From: Curvibacter lanceolatus ATCC 14669
Lineage (GTDB): Bacteria; Pseudomonadota; Gammaproteobacteria; Burkholderiales; Burkholderiaceae_C
Assembly (NCBI RefSeq): GCF_000381265.1
Contig: NZ_KB906265.1
Location: 62,001-126,000, forward strand
Length of the DNA: 64,000 nt
Direction: 5' to 3'
Part shown: positions 18,183 to 27,093 of the stretch, piece after piece
Numbering within the stretch: position 1 is the first letter of the stretch
Layout of the letters: every line of letters starts with the position of its first letter
Program-made: the position numbers and the translations under genes
The notes under the pieces: generated by a model
What the model was told of the DNA's origin: nothing
What the model saw: the letters and a program-made list of their open reading frames with translations, nothing else
Database searches by the model: none

Positions 18183-19403
18183 ATGTCCAACTTCTTCGCC
18201 CGCGTCGGATCTGCCGACGCCTACGCATCCGCCATCAACAACATCGGCGGGCGCCAATCTCGCCTGACGCAACTGCAAGGCAACCTGACGGCCGGCAAGC
18301 GCGTGCTCAAGCCCAGCGACGACCCCACGGCCGCCGCCCAGGCCGAGCGCGCCATCACCCGCTCAGCCCAGGTGACGATCCAGCAACGGGCCCTGTCGTT
18401 GCAAAAAGACAATATGTCGCAGGCCGAAACCGTGCTCGGCCAGGCCAGCGATGCGATCCAGTCCTTCCGCGAACTGCTGGTGCAGGCCGGCAACGGTGCC
18501 AACACCGCCAGCGACCTGGGCACCATCACCTCGCAGCTGACCACGCTGCGCAACCAGCTGCTCACCTACGCCAACAGCACCGACGCCAACGGCCAGGCCC
18601 TGTTCGGCGGGCTGGGCAGCACCAGCACCCCCTTCATCGAACCCAACGCCACGGCCGGCGTGGTGTTTGCGGGCCTGGGCGGGCAGACCAACGGCACGGA
18701 CCTGACCATCCCCAACACCATCGATGGCCAGGCCGCTTTTGCCAACGTCACGCCCACCACAGGCGCCTTTGCCATCAGCGCGCAGTCCGGCAACACCGGT
18801 ACCGCCACGGCCAGCGCCGGCACCATCCTGCTCCCCACCTCGCCCAATGTGCTGGCCGGCAACAGCTACCAGATCAATTTCACCTCCGGTACCAACTACA
18901 CCGTCACCAACCTGTCGACCAGCCCCCCTACCACCTCCGGCAGCTTGACCATGTCAGGCAGCACCGTGACCTTTGGCGGGGCAGGCAATGCTGATCAGCA
19001 GATGACCCTGACCGGGACGCCGGCGGCCGGCGACAGCTTCACGGTCAAGCCCAAGGCCTCGATCTTCGACGTCATGGACAGCGCCATCGCCGGCATCAAG
19101 CACGCCAGCAGCGGCACCAGCGCCCAGGCCTCGGTCAGCGGCTCGCTGGCCTCGCTCGACAACGCCTATGTGGCCGTGCAGGCCGCTCGAGGCCTGGCCG
19201 GCGACTACCTGAACCAGGCCGATGTGATCGACTCGAACCAGCAGACCAAGGCGGTGCAGTTGGAAGGGGACCGCTCAAGGGCCGAAGATCTCGATATGCT
19301 TCAGGGCATCTCGGATTTCCAGAACCAGACCACCGGCTACCAGGCGGCGCTGAAGTCGTATGCGCAAATCCAGAGCATGTCCTTGTTTGATTTTCTGAAG
19401 TAA
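18183..19403 (+). CDS. flgL: Hook-filament junction protein FlgL (HAP3)
   Basis: Second junction subunit, related to flagellin at both ends. The 406 residues include the N-terminal coiled segment RLTQLQGNLTAGKRVLKPSDDPTAAAQAERAI and the C-terminal QLEGDRSRAEDLDMLQGISDFQNQTTGYQAALKSYAQIQSMSLFDFLK. The middle (about 150-300) is a variable Thr/Ser/Gly-rich domain. It is the last gene of the flg structural run. Confidence 0.95.
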   Translation: MSNFFARVGSADAYASAINNIGGRQSRLTQLQGNLTAGKRVLKPSDDPTAAAQAERAITRSAQVTIQQRALSLQKDNMSQAETVLGQASDAIQSFRELLVQAGNGANTASDLGTITSQLTTLRNQLLTYANSTDANGQALFGGLGSTSTPFIEPNATAGVVFAGLGGQTNGTDLTIPNTIDGQAAFANVTPTTGAFAISAQSGNTGTATASAGTILLPTSPNVLAGNSYQINFTSGTNYTVTNLSTSPPTTSGSLTMSGSTVTFGGAGNADQQMTLTGTPAAGDSFTVKPKASIFDVMDSAIAGIKHASSGTSAQASVSGSLASLDNAYVAVQAARGLAGDYLNQADVIDSNQQTKAVQLEGDRSRAEDLDMLQGISDFQNQTTGYQAALKSYAQIQSMSLFDFLK

Positions 19404-19411
19404 CACACCGA

Positions 19412-20665
19412 ATGGTCCAATCCGTCCTCGGCAGCATCACCCTCGGCTACCGACCCCTGTGGGGCCGCAACCGCGAGCTGGCGGGCGTGCAGCTGCGCGT
19501 GGCGCCCGAGCCGGCCATGCCGGTCGATGCGCCGCACCTGCTGCGCACCCTCGACGAACTCTGGAGCGCCGACGCCCCGCCCCTGCTGCTGAGCGCCGAA
19601 ACCCCGGCCCTGCTGGCGGGCCTGCTGGAACACGGCGACGCCCAGTCGCCCCAGATCGAGGTGTCGGGCGACTGGCTGGAGGCCGATGCAGGCCTGCAGA
19701 CCCGCGTGGTACAGGCCCACCGCCGCGGGCTGCGCGTGATCTGGCGCGGCGATGTGCGCCACATGCCGCCGCCGGCCCCCGACCGCCCCGTGCACCGCTG
19801 CCTGCTGAGCCTGCAACCCGAAGACGCCGCCGCCGCCCTGCAAGCCGCGCTGCAGCAAAAGCGCCAGCCCAACGCGCCGTCCACGGCTTTTTTGCGCAGC
19901 CCGGTGCAGCCCGGGCATTACTACGAGAACATCGCCAGCGCCGCCCTGATCGACCACTGCCTGGACCAGAAGCACGGTCTGGCCCTGCTGGGCTGGCCCG
20001 ACGACGACGTGCTGTACGGCCACCGCGGGCGTGAACTGGCCCCCGCGCGCAGCATCATCGAGCGCCTGTTGCGCGCCATCGGGCAAGACCAGTCCATGGA
20101 CGTCATCGAAGACATCCTGAGCGAAGAACCCATCCTGAGCTACCGCTTCCTGACCCTGACCAACTCGGCCGCTCTGGGCCTGCGCACCGGCATCGACTCG
20201 CTGCGCCGGGGGCTGATGATGATGGGCTACACCCAGCTGGAAAAATGGCTGGTCGGCCAGTTGCCCCACGCCGGCACCGACCTCAACCTGCAACCCGTGC
20301 GCCAGGGCATGGTGCTGCGGGCCCGCCTGATGGAACACATCCTGGATGCGGGCATCGAAGAAGACCTGCGCCGCGAGGTCTACCTGTGCGGCCTGTTCTC
20401 GCAGCTCGACGTGCTGATGAACGAGCCCCTGGGCACCATCTTGCACCGGCTGCCGCTGTCCGATCGCATCTACGCGGCCAATGTCACCCAGTCGGGCCCC
20501 TACCAGCCGGCGCTCGACCTGGCGCGCGCCATGGACAGCGCCGACACGGCCACCGTGCGCGCGCTGCGCCACGCCCATGAACTCGACACCGAAGACCTGA
20601 ACCGAGCCCTGCTGCACACCTTGCTGAGCCAGCACGTGCCGGCCAACGCCGCCACCCGCACCTGA
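19412..20665 (+). CDS. HDOD-domain signalling protein with degenerate EAL-like N-terminus
   Basis: A 417-residue protein eight bases after flgL. The start LGYRPLWGRNRELAGVQLRV is that of the EAL-HDOD (YuxH-like) family. The first 180 residues lack the E-A-L and metal-binding residues of active c-di-GMP phosphodiesterases, so that half is probably only a binding or relic domain. Residues about 195-400 form the HDOD domain (IIERLLRAIGQDQSMDVIEDILSEEPILSYRFLTLTNSAALG). HDOD proteins often act in motility and c-di-GMP signalling, and cotranscription with flgL fits such a role. The exact function cannot be told from sequence. Confidence 0.8.
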   Translation: MVQSVLGSITLGYRPLWGRNRELAGVQLRVAPEPAMPVDAPHLLRTLDELWSADAPPLLLSAETPALLAGLLEHGDAQSPQIEVSGDWLEADAGLQTRVVQAHRRGLRVIWRGDVRHMPPPAPDRPVHRCLLSLQPEDAAAALQAALQQKRQPNAPSTAFLRSPVQPGHYYENIASAALIDHCLDQKHGLALLGWPDDDVLYGHRGRELAPARSIIERLLRAIGQDQSMDVIEDILSEEPILSYRFLTLTNSAALGLRTGIDSLRRGLMMMGYTQLEKWLVGQLPHAGTDLNLQPVRQGMVLRARLMEHILDAGIEEDLRREVYLCGLFSQLDVLMNEPLGTILHRLPLSDRIYAANVTQSGPYQPALDLARAMDSADTATVRALRHAHELDTEDLNRALLHTLLSQHVPANAATRT

Positions 20666-20685
20666 GGCCTCAGCGCCTCAGCGCG

Positions 20686-22125
20686 TCAGCGGCTCTCACC
20701 CACCACGCGGGCAAACACCTTCCAGAACGCCGCGTCCTGCGCCGTGGCAAAGTTGATGCGCATCAGTGTGCCCGACTTGCGGCTGGCGTGGAACAGCGCC
20801 CCCGGTGCCAGCAGGTAGCCCTCGTCCAGCATGCGCTGCGCCAGCACGTCGGTGTCCACCCCCGTGTCCACCCAGCCGAACATGCCGGCCGGCTCGGCCA
20901 CAAAAGTGCAGCCGGCCTGCAGCGCGAGCTTCACCGTGCGGGCCCGGGCCGCATCCAGCCGGGTGCGGATGCGCTCGGCATGGCGGCGCAATTGCCCCTG
21001 CTCGATGCACAGGGCCAGCGCCTTCTCCAGCAGCGAAGGCGTGGTCAGCGTGGCCAGCAGCTTGGTATCCAGCAGGCGCTCCACCAGATCCGGCGGCGCG
21101 GCCAGAAAACCCACCCGCCAGTTGGGTGCCAGGATCTTGGCAAAGCCGCTCACGTAGATGCTGCGCTGCAAGCCATCGAGCACCGTGAGCCGGGTGGCAT
21201 GGTCGGGTGCAATGTGGCCATAGGTGTCGTCTTCGACGATGTGGAAATCATGCTGGGTGGCCAGCTGCAGCACCCGGTGCGCGCTGCCCGGGGTCAGGCA
21301 GTGGCCGGTCGGGTTGTGGAACACGCTCACACTCACGAACAGCTTGGGCGCGTGCACCTCGCAGTAGCGCTGCATCACCGCCAGGTCGGGGCCATCGGCC
21401 AGGCGCGGCACGGGCAGGATGCGCATGCCCAGGGCATCGAGCCGGGCAAACTCGACCGACCAGCCCGGCTCTTCCACCATCACCGGGTCGCCTGCCTTGA
21501 GCAGGGTGCGGCTCACGATGTCGAGTGCGTGCGTGGCCCCCACCGTGGTGATGATCTGCTGCGGCAGCACCCGGATGTTGAGCGCGGCCAGTCGCTGCGC
21601 CAGCACCCGGCGCAGCTCGGCATCGCCCATCGGGTCGCCGTAGCGCAGCGAACTCTCCTGCAGCGCGCGCGTGCTGGTCACCTTGCGCACGGCCGCCGGC
21701 ATGAAAGTGGTCTCCAGCCAGTCCGGCGGCAGCACGCCCGAGCCCGGCTGGGGCTTGTTCGAGGCCTGGTGGAACATGCCGCGGATCAGCGCCGCCGCAT
21801 TCACATGCGAGCCCGAAGGCAAGGCCTGCACCCCCTCACCCAGCACCCCGGCGGCCACACTGCGCTGCGGCGTCGGGCCCGGCGGCTCGGGGCTGACCAG
21901 ATCGCGCACAAAGAAGCCGCGCTGGCGCCGCGCCTCCACCAGGCCCTGGGCCAGCAGCTGGTCGTAAGCGGCCACCACGGTGTAGGCACTGACACCCTGC
22001 TGGCGGGCACATTCGCGCACCGAAGGCAGGCGTGCCCCGGGCGCCAGCAGGCGGGCGCGGATGCGCTCGGCAAAGCGCTCGACCAGTTGTTCGGTCAGGG
22101 ATTGTTGGGCGTGGCGCGTCAGCAT
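20686..22125 (-). CDS. MocR-type (GntR-aminotransferase fusion) transcriptional regulator
   Basis: A 479-residue protein with an N-terminal winged helix (about 5-75; LLAPGARLPSVRECARQQGVSAYTVVAAYDQL) joined to a fold-type I aminotransferase domain. The PLP-binding lysine is K330 in SGFAKILAP, so cofactor sensing is likely. MocR regulators (PdxR, GabR, TauR are studied members) control adjacent genes in response to PLP or amino compounds. It is divergent from a LysE/EamA/aminotransferase operon, and the gap holds repeated half-sites. ATG 22125 is chosen over a TTG two codons upstream. The effector is unknown. Confidence 0.9.
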   Translation of the reverse strand: MLTRHAQQSLTEQLVERFAERIRARLLAPGARLPSVRECARQQGVSAYTVVAAYDQLLAQGLVEARRQRGFFVRDLVSPEPPGPTPQRSVAAGVLGEGVQALPSGSHVNAAALIRGMFHQASNKPQPGSGVLPPDWLETTFMPAAVRKVTSTRALQESSLRYGDPMGDAELRRVLAQRLAALNIRVLPQQIITTVGATHALDIVSRTLLKAGDPVMVEEPGWSVEFARLDALGMRILPVPRLADGPDLAVMQRYCEVHAPKLFVSVSVFHNPTGHCLTPGSAHRVLQLATQHDFHIVEDDTYGHIAPDHATRLTVLDGLQRSIYVSGFAKILAPNWRVGFLAAPPDLVERLLDTKLLATLTTPSLLEKALALCIEQGQLRRHAERIRTRLDAARARTVKLALQAGCTFVAEPAGMFGWVDTGVDTDVLAQRMLDEGYLLAPGALFHASRKSGTLMRINFATAQDAAFWKVFARVVGESR

Positions 22126-22133
22126 GGGCAAAA

Positions 22134-22199
22134 CTGTATTGAAGGTTTGACCAATACAGATTGTGAAAATGTCAGCAAAACTGTATTGGGTCTGTGTTG
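22134..22199. promoter_or_regulatory. Repeated CTGTATTG half-sites, probable MocR operator region
   Basis: CTGTATTG (22134-22141) and CAATACAG (22152-22159) form a perfect 8-bp inverted repeat with a 10-base spacer. CTGTATTG recurs at 22181-22188, and the one-mismatch copy CTGTGTTG lies at 22192-22199. All four lie in the 98-base gap between the MocR gene and the divergent lysE-type gene, which fits binding by a dimeric MocR protein. Confidence 0.65.
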
Positions 22200-22223
22200 G
22201 TCAAAAACTATAAAGTGACCGAC

Positions 22224-22829
22224 ATGAGCTGGCAAGAATTTTCCGCATTGCTGCTGCTGGCCACCGCCAGCAGCTTCACCCCCGGGCCCAACACCACGCT
22301 GTCGACCGCCCTGGCCGCCAACTTCGGCCTGCGCCGGGCCATGCGCTTCGTGCTGGCTGTTCCGGTGGGCTGGTCGCTGCTGCTGGCACTGTGCTCGGCC
22401 GGGGTGGGCGCCGTGATCCTGGCCCTGCCGGCCTTGCGCTGGGCCATCCTGGCCACCGGTGTGGCCTACCTGCTGTGGCTGGCCTCGCGCCTGATGAACA
22501 GCCGCCAGCTGACCCAGGCCGACGCCTCGCGCCTGCAGGTCACCTTCGGCCAGGGCGTGATGCTGCAGTTCCTCAACATCAAGGCCTGGATGCTGGCCCT
22601 GTCCATCGTGGCGGGTTTTGTGGCCGGCCAGGCGCAGCCGCTGCAGCGCTTTTTCCTGATCCTGCCGGTGATGCTGTGCTTTGCCTTCTTCAGCAACCTG
22701 GCCTACGCCCTGGTGGGCTCGATGCTGCGGCACTGGCTGGCCCAGGGCCAGCGCCTGCTGGTGTTCAACCGCATCATGGCCACGGCCCTGGCGGGCACGG
22801 CGGCCTGGCTGCTCTGGAGCGCGCTGTGA
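22224..22829 (+). CDS. LysE/RhtB-family amino acid exporter
   Basis: Inner-membrane exporter, 201 residues with about six hydrophobic helices. The N-terminal segment SSFTPGPNTTLSTALAANFGLRRAM is the LysE-family signature, and GQGVMLQFLNIKAWMLAL in the middle is also typical. ATG 22224 is preferred to an in-frame GTG ten codons upstream, which lies inside the operator region. The stop overlaps the next start (GTGA). Likely to export an amino acid or analogue handled by the downstream enzymes; the substrate is not known. Confidence 0.88.
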   Translation: MSWQEFSALLLLATASSFTPGPNTTLSTALAANFGLRRAMRFVLAVPVGWSLLLALCSAGVGAVILALPALRWAILATGVAYLLWLASRLMNSRQLTQADASRLQVTFGQGVMLQFLNIKAWMLALSIVAGFVAGQAQPLQRFFLILPVMLCFAFFSNLAYALVGSMLRHWLAQGQRLLVFNRIMATALAGTAAWLLWSAL

Positions 22830-23794
22830 GCAGCCCCACCGCCCAACCTGATCTGGCCTTGCGCCGCGGCCTCTGGCTGGGCGCCCTGGGCGTGGCCATC
22901 TTCGCCCTCACCCTGCCCATGACCCGGCTGGCCGTGGGCAGCCCCGAGGCGCCCCTGATGTCCGGCCTGTTCGTGGCCATGGGCCGCGCCGTGGTGGCGG
23001 CCGCGCTGTCGGCCCTGTACCTGCTGGCCACCCGGGCGCGCTGGCCCACCGCCGCACAACGCGTGCCCCTGCTGCTGACGGCGCTGGGCGTGGTGTTCGG
23101 CTTCCCCCTGTTCACCTCGCTGGCCATGCGCCATGTGCAGGCCGTGCACGCCAGCGTGATCGTGGGCCTGCTGCCCCTGGCCACGGCCGCCGTGGGCGCC
23201 GTGCTGCACCGGCAGCGCCCTTCGTGGCAGTTCTGGGCCTGGGCCGGCCTGGGCAGTGCCCTGGTGGTGGTGTTCGCGCTCACCCATGCCGGGGGATCCG
23301 GCCTGGGCCTGAGCCCGGCCGACGGCCTGCTGCTGCTGGCCATGGCCTGCGCCGCCGTGGGCTATGCCTATGGCGGGCGGCTGTCGCGCCAGATGCCGGC
23401 CGAGCATGTGATCTGCTGGGCCCTGCTGCTGGGCCTGCCCCTGACGCTGCCGCTGGCCTGGGGCAGCCGGCCCGAGCAGGCCCTGCCCACCTCGGCCTGG
23501 CTGGCCTTCGGCTACGTGGCCCTGTTTTCGATGTGGCTGGGCTTTTTCGCCTGGTACCGCGGCCTGGCCCTGGGCGGCACGGTGCGCGTGAGCCAGGTGC
23601 AGCTGCTGCAACCCTTTTTGTCCATGCTGTTTGCCGTGCCTTTGCTGGGCGAGCGGCTGGACCTGGGCACCGCGCTGTTCGCCGCCGCCGTGGTGCTGAC
23701 CGTGTTCCTGGGGCGCAAGTCGCCGGTGAACGCGCCCACAAACACCGACAATCACGTTTTGAGCTCCCTGCCAACGAAAGGAAACGCCTCATGA
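22826..23794 (+). CDS. EamA/DMT-family transporter
   Basis: A 322-residue inner-membrane protein with ten predicted helices in two repeated EamA halves, typical of drug/metabolite transporters such as RhaT- and YdcZ-like exporters. The GTG start at 22826 overlaps the lysE-type stop codon. The second half carries the conserved PFLSMLFAVPLLGERLDLGTALFAAAVVLTVFLGR. It probably exports a metabolite linked to the aminotransferase encoded next; the overlap of four bases with that gene argues for coupling. Confidence 0.87.
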   Translation: MSSPTAQPDLALRRGLWLGALGVAIFALTLPMTRLAVGSPEAPLMSGLFVAMGRAVVAAALSALYLLATRARWPTAAQRVPLLLTALGVVFGFPLFTSLAMRHVQAVHASVIVGLLPLATAAVGAVLHRQRPSWQFWAWAGLGSALVVVFALTHAGGSGLGLSPADGLLLLAMACAAVGYAYGGRLSRQMPAEHVICWALLLGLPLTLPLAWGSRPEQALPTSAWLAFGYVALFSMWLGFFAWYRGLALGGTVRVSQVQLLQPFLSMLFAVPLLGERLDLGTALFAAAVVLTVFLGRKSPVNAPTNTDNHVLSSLPTKGNAS

Positions 23795-24987
23795 GCACCC
23801 CCAGCTGGACGCTGTCCACACGCGCCCAAAAGATGAATCCCTCGGCCATCCGTGAAATCCTGAAGGTCACGGAAAAGCCCGGCATCATCAGCTTTGCGGG
23901 TGGGCTGCCGTCGCCCAAGACCTTCCCGATCGAAGCCTTTGCCGCCGCCAGCGCCAAGGTCTTGCGCGAAGATGGCGCCGCCGCGCTGCAATACGCCTCC
24001 AGCGAAGGCCTGCCCGTACTGCGCCAGTTCATCGCCGACCACCTGCCCTGGAACGTCGACCCCGACCAGGTGCTGATCACCACCGGCAGCCAGCAGGGCC
24101 TGGACCTGGTGGCCAAGATCCTGATCGACACCGGCAGCCGCATCCTGGTCGAAACCCCCACCTACCTGGGTGCACTGCAAGCCTTCACGCCCATGGAGCC
24201 CCGGGTGGCCAACGTGGCCTGCGACGATCAAGGCCCAGACCCCGAAGACCTGGCCCGCCAGGCCCTCGGTGACGGCAGCGCGGCCGACCGCGCCCGCTTT
24301 GTCTACCTGCTGCCCAACTTCCAGAACCCCACCGGCCGCACCATGACCGAAGAGCGCCGCGCCGCCCTGGCCGCCAAGGCCGCCGAGATCGGCCTGCCCA
24401 TCGTCGAGGACAACCCCTACGGCGACCTGTGGTTCGACGCCCCACCGGCCCTGCCCCTGGCCGCCCGCAACCCCGACAACACCATCTACCTGGGCTCGTT
24501 CTCCAAGGTGCTGGCCCCGGGCCTGCGCCTGGGCTACATCGTGGCGCCCAAGGCCATCTACCCCAAGCTGCTGCAGGCCAAGCAGGCAGCCGACCTGCAC
24601 ACGCCCACCTTCAACCAGCGCATGGTGGCCGAGGTGATCAAGGACGGTTTCCTGGACACCCACGTGCCCAAGATCCGCGCCCTCTACAAGGCCCAGTGCG
24701 AAGCCATGCTGGCCGCCCTGGACCGCGAGTTCGCCGGCCTGGGCGTGCAGTGGAACCGCCCGGTGGGTGGCATGTTCCTGTGGTTGCGCCTGCCCGAAGG
24801 GCTGGACAGCGTGAAGCTGCTGCCCCTGGCGGTGGAGAACAACGTGGCCTTCGTGCCCGGCGCCCCCTTCTATGCCGACCACGGTGACCCGCGCACGATG
24901 CGACTGTCCTTCGTGACCGCCAGCGTCGAGCAGATCAACATCGGCGTCGCCGCCCTCGCCAAGACCCTGCGCCAGGCGCTGGGCTGA
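23791..24987 (+). CDS. PLP-dependent aminotransferase, 2-aminoadipate/aromatic (KAT II-like) class
   Basis: A 398-residue cytoplasmic fold-type I aminotransferase. Recognisable are the substrate-side N-terminus ISFAGGLPSPKTFP, the NPTGRTM motif, D207/Y210 in VEDNPYGDLWF, and the PLP lysine K239 in LGSFSKVLAPGLRLGY. Relatives act on 2-aminoadipate, leucine, aromatic amino acids or valine, so exact substrate is open. The start overlaps the EamA stop by four bases and is preceded by AAAGGAAA. An inverted repeat lies just after the stop. Confidence 0.88.
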   Translation: MSTPSWTLSTRAQKMNPSAIREILKVTEKPGIISFAGGLPSPKTFPIEAFAAASAKVLREDGAAALQYASSEGLPVLRQFIADHLPWNVDPDQVLITTGSQQGLDLVAKILIDTGSRILVETPTYLGALQAFTPMEPRVANVACDDQGPDPEDLARQALGDGSAADRARFVYLLPNFQNPTGRTMTEERRAALAAKAAEIGLPIVEDNPYGDLWFDAPPALPLAARNPDNTIYLGSFSKVLAPGLRLGYIVAPKAIYPKLLQAKQAADLHTPTFNQRMVAEVIKDGFLDTHVPKIRALYKAQCEAMLAALDREFAGLGVQWNRPVGGMFLWLRLPEGLDSVKLLPLAVENNVAFVPGAPFYADHGDPRTMRLSFVTASVEQINIGVAALAKTLRQALG

Positions 24988-24999
24988 CGTGACCACCTG

Positions 25000-25029
25000 G
25001 CCTCGGGGATGAAGCCCCTGCCCCGAGGC
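25000..25029 (+). repeat. 9-bp inverted repeat between aminotransferase and phzF-like gene
   Basis: GCCTCGGGG (25000-25008) and CCCCGAGGC (25021-25029) form a perfect 9-bp stem around a 12-base loop. No T-run follows, so a full terminator is uncertain; it may lower expression of the two downstream genes or protect the 3' end of the upstream message. Confidence 0.5.
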
Positions 25030-25065
25030 AGGCACCTTCTCACCCCAAGAATCCCCGAGTGCCCC

Positions 25066-26022
25066 ATGAGTCAACGCCCTTTCCAACAAGTCGACGTCTT
25101 CACCCAAACCGCCGGTTACGGCAACCCGCTGGCCGTGGTGCTGGATGCCCGCGGCCTGGACGACGAAGCCATGCAGCGTTTTGCGCGCTGGACCAATCTG
25201 TCCGAGACCACCTTTCTGTTGCCCCCCACCGAGGCGGGCCGCGCCCAGGGGGCCGACTACCAGGTGCGCATCTTCACCCCCGGCGGTGAACTGCCCTTTG
25301 CCGGCCACCCCACGCTGGGCAGCTGCCACGCCTGGCTGCGCGCCGGCGGCCAGCCGCGCTCGGCGGCCCACGTGGTGCAGGAATGCCGTGTTGGCCTGGT
25401 ACGCATCCGGCGCGAAGGCAGCGGCGCCGAGCAGCGCCTGGCCTTTGCCGCCCCCACGTTGCGCCGCAGCGACCCCAGCCCCACCGTGCTGTCCCAGGTG
25501 GCCCGGGCCCTGGGCCTGAAGCCCCAGCAGGTGTTGGCGGCCCAGGTGCTGGACAACGGCCCGGTCTGGATGGGCCTGTTGCTGGACCACCCGCAGACCG
25601 TGCTGGGCCTGCAGCCCGACCACCTCGAACTCAAGGCCCTGGGCCAGAAGGTGGGGGTGGTGGCCATCGACCACCCCGAGGTGCGCACCGGCCTGATCGC
25701 CCGCTCCAACCGCGAAGCCCGGGCCTTTGGCGCCACCCCGCGCAGCAGCCCGGCCCCCGCCGGTGATGCCACCGCGCCCACGCTGGAAGTGCGTGCCTTT
25801 GCCGCCCCCATCGGCATCCTGGAAGACCCCGTCACCGGCAGCCTGAACGCCAGCCTGGCCCAGTGGCTGATCGCCGACGGCCATGCCCCGCGCCACTACG
25901 TGGCCGCCCAGGGCACCTGCCTGGACCGCGCCGGCCGGGTGCACATCGACTGCGACGACCAGCAACAGGTCTGGGTCGGCGGCGCCAGCGTGACCTGCAT
26001 CGAAGGCACGGTGGACCTGTGA
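25066..26022 (+). CDS. PhzF-family isomerase/epimerase
   Basis: A 318-residue protein of the diaminopimelate-epimerase fold. The N-terminus VDVFTQTAGYGNPLAVVLDARGL, the acid/base Glu in NLSETTFLL, and FTPGGELPFAGHPTLG and EDPVTGSLNASLAQWL are PhzF signatures. PhzF itself isomerises trans-2,3-dihydro-3-hydroxyanthranilate, but most homologues outside phenazine operons have no known substrate, and no other phenazine gene is here. The stop overlaps the next start (GTGA). Confidence 0.87.
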   Translation: MSQRPFQQVDVFTQTAGYGNPLAVVLDARGLDDEAMQRFARWTNLSETTFLLPPTEAGRAQGADYQVRIFTPGGELPFAGHPTLGSCHAWLRAGGQPRSAAHVVQECRVGLVRIRREGSGAEQRLAFAAPTLRRSDPSPTVLSQVARALGLKPQQVLAAQVLDNGPVWMGLLLDHPQTVLGLQPDHLELKALGQKVGVVAIDHPEVRTGLIARSNREARAFGATPRSSPAPAGDATAPTLEVRAFAAPIGILEDPVTGSLNASLAQWLIADGHAPRHYVAAQGTCLDRAGRVHIDCDDQQQVWVGGASVTCIEGTVDL

Positions 26023-27002
26023 GCACCGCCCTGCACCCCACCGGGTTGCCCAGCCTGGCCGACATCGAAGCGGCCGCCGAGGTCGTGTACCGCGCCTTCC
26101 CCGCCACGCCCCAATATCAGTGGGGCCTGCTGAGCGAGCGCCTGGGCACTGCCTGCTGGCTCAAGCACGAGAACCACACGCCGGTGGGCGCCTTCAAGAT
26201 ACGGGGCGGCCTGACCTACTTCGACCAGCTCGCCCGGCGCGGCGAACTGCCGCACGAGGTGATCAGCGCCACCCGAGGCAACCACGGGCAGAGCATCGGC
26301 TGGGCCGCCCGCGCCCATGGCGTGCCCTGCACCATCGTCGTGCCGCATGGCAACTCGACCGAAAAGAACGCCGCCATGCGCTGCCTGGGGGTGAACCTGA
26401 TCGAGCACGGTGACGACTTCCAGGCCGCGCGCGAACACGCCATCGCCCTGGCGCAAACCCGCGGGGCCCACATGGTGCCCAGCTTCCACCCCGATCTGCT
26501 GCGCGGCGTCAGCACCTATTGGTGGGAGTTCTTGCGCGCCGTGCCCACCCTGGATGTGGTCTATGTGCCCATCGGCCAGGGCTCGGGCGCCTGCTCGGCC
26601 ATCGCCGCCAAACAGGCCCTGGGCCACCCGGTGCGCATCGTCGGTGTGGTGAGCGCCCACGCCACCACCTATGCCGACTCGCTGGCGGCCGGCCGGGTGG
26701 TCGAAGCCCCGGTCAGCACCGTGCTGGCCGACGGCATGGCCTGCCGCGTGGCCGATGCCGCCGCCCTGGCCGTGCTGGCTCCCGGCCTGGACCACCTGGT
26801 GCAGGTCACGGATGCCGAAGTGGCCCAGGCCATGCGGGCCCTGTTCACCGACACCCACAACGTGGCCGAAGGCGCCGGCGCCGCGGCCCTGGCCGCTGCC
26901 CTGCAAGAACGCAGCACCCTGCGCGGCCAGACCGCGGGCCTGGCCCTGTCGGGAGGCAATGTCGATGCCGGTGTCATGGCTGGGGTGTTGGGCAGCGCTT
27001 GA
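26019..27002 (+). CDS. Threonine/serine dehydratase-like PLP enzyme
   Basis: A 327-residue fold-type II PLP enzyme. The PLP lysine is K60 in TPVGAFKIRGGLTYF. SATRGNHGQSIGWAA binds the phosphate or carboxylate, and SGGNVD near the C-terminus is the expected cofactor-ring motif. There is no C-terminal ACT regulatory domain, so it resembles the catabolic or short dehydratases rather than the feedback-regulated IlvA. The GTG start overlaps the phzF-like stop. Deamination of a hydroxy-amino acid is likely; the substrate is not proven. Confidence 0.86.
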   Translation: MSTALHPTGLPSLADIEAAAEVVYRAFPATPQYQWGLLSERLGTACWLKHENHTPVGAFKIRGGLTYFDQLARRGELPHEVISATRGNHGQSIGWAARAHGVPCTIVVPHGNSTEKNAAMRCLGVNLIEHGDDFQAAREHAIALAQTRGAHMVPSFHPDLLRGVSTYWWEFLRAVPTLDVVYVPIGQGSGACSAIAAKQALGHPVRIVGVVSAHATTYADSLAAGRVVEAPVSTVLADGMACRVADAAALAVLAPGLDHLVQVTDAEVAQAMRALFTDTHNVAEGAGAAALAAALQERSTLRGQTAGLALSGGNVDAGVMAGVLGSA

Positions 27003-27093
27003 GACCAGCGTCAGTCACGCCGAGTCAGCCGGAGATCGGCCGACCAAGGGCCACCTCCCGAAAAGGGGCTTTGGCCATGTTGCAGTGCTGGGC

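Noticed and set aside
22194-22223. Ten-codon N-terminal extension of the LysE-type gene from GTG
   Set aside because: It would run through the MocR half-site region and adds polar residues before the family N-terminus.
25066-26022. A phenazine biosynthesis gene
   Set aside because: Only the PhzF fold is present; no phzA-E or phzG gene is in the window, and most PhzF homologues are not phenazine enzymes.
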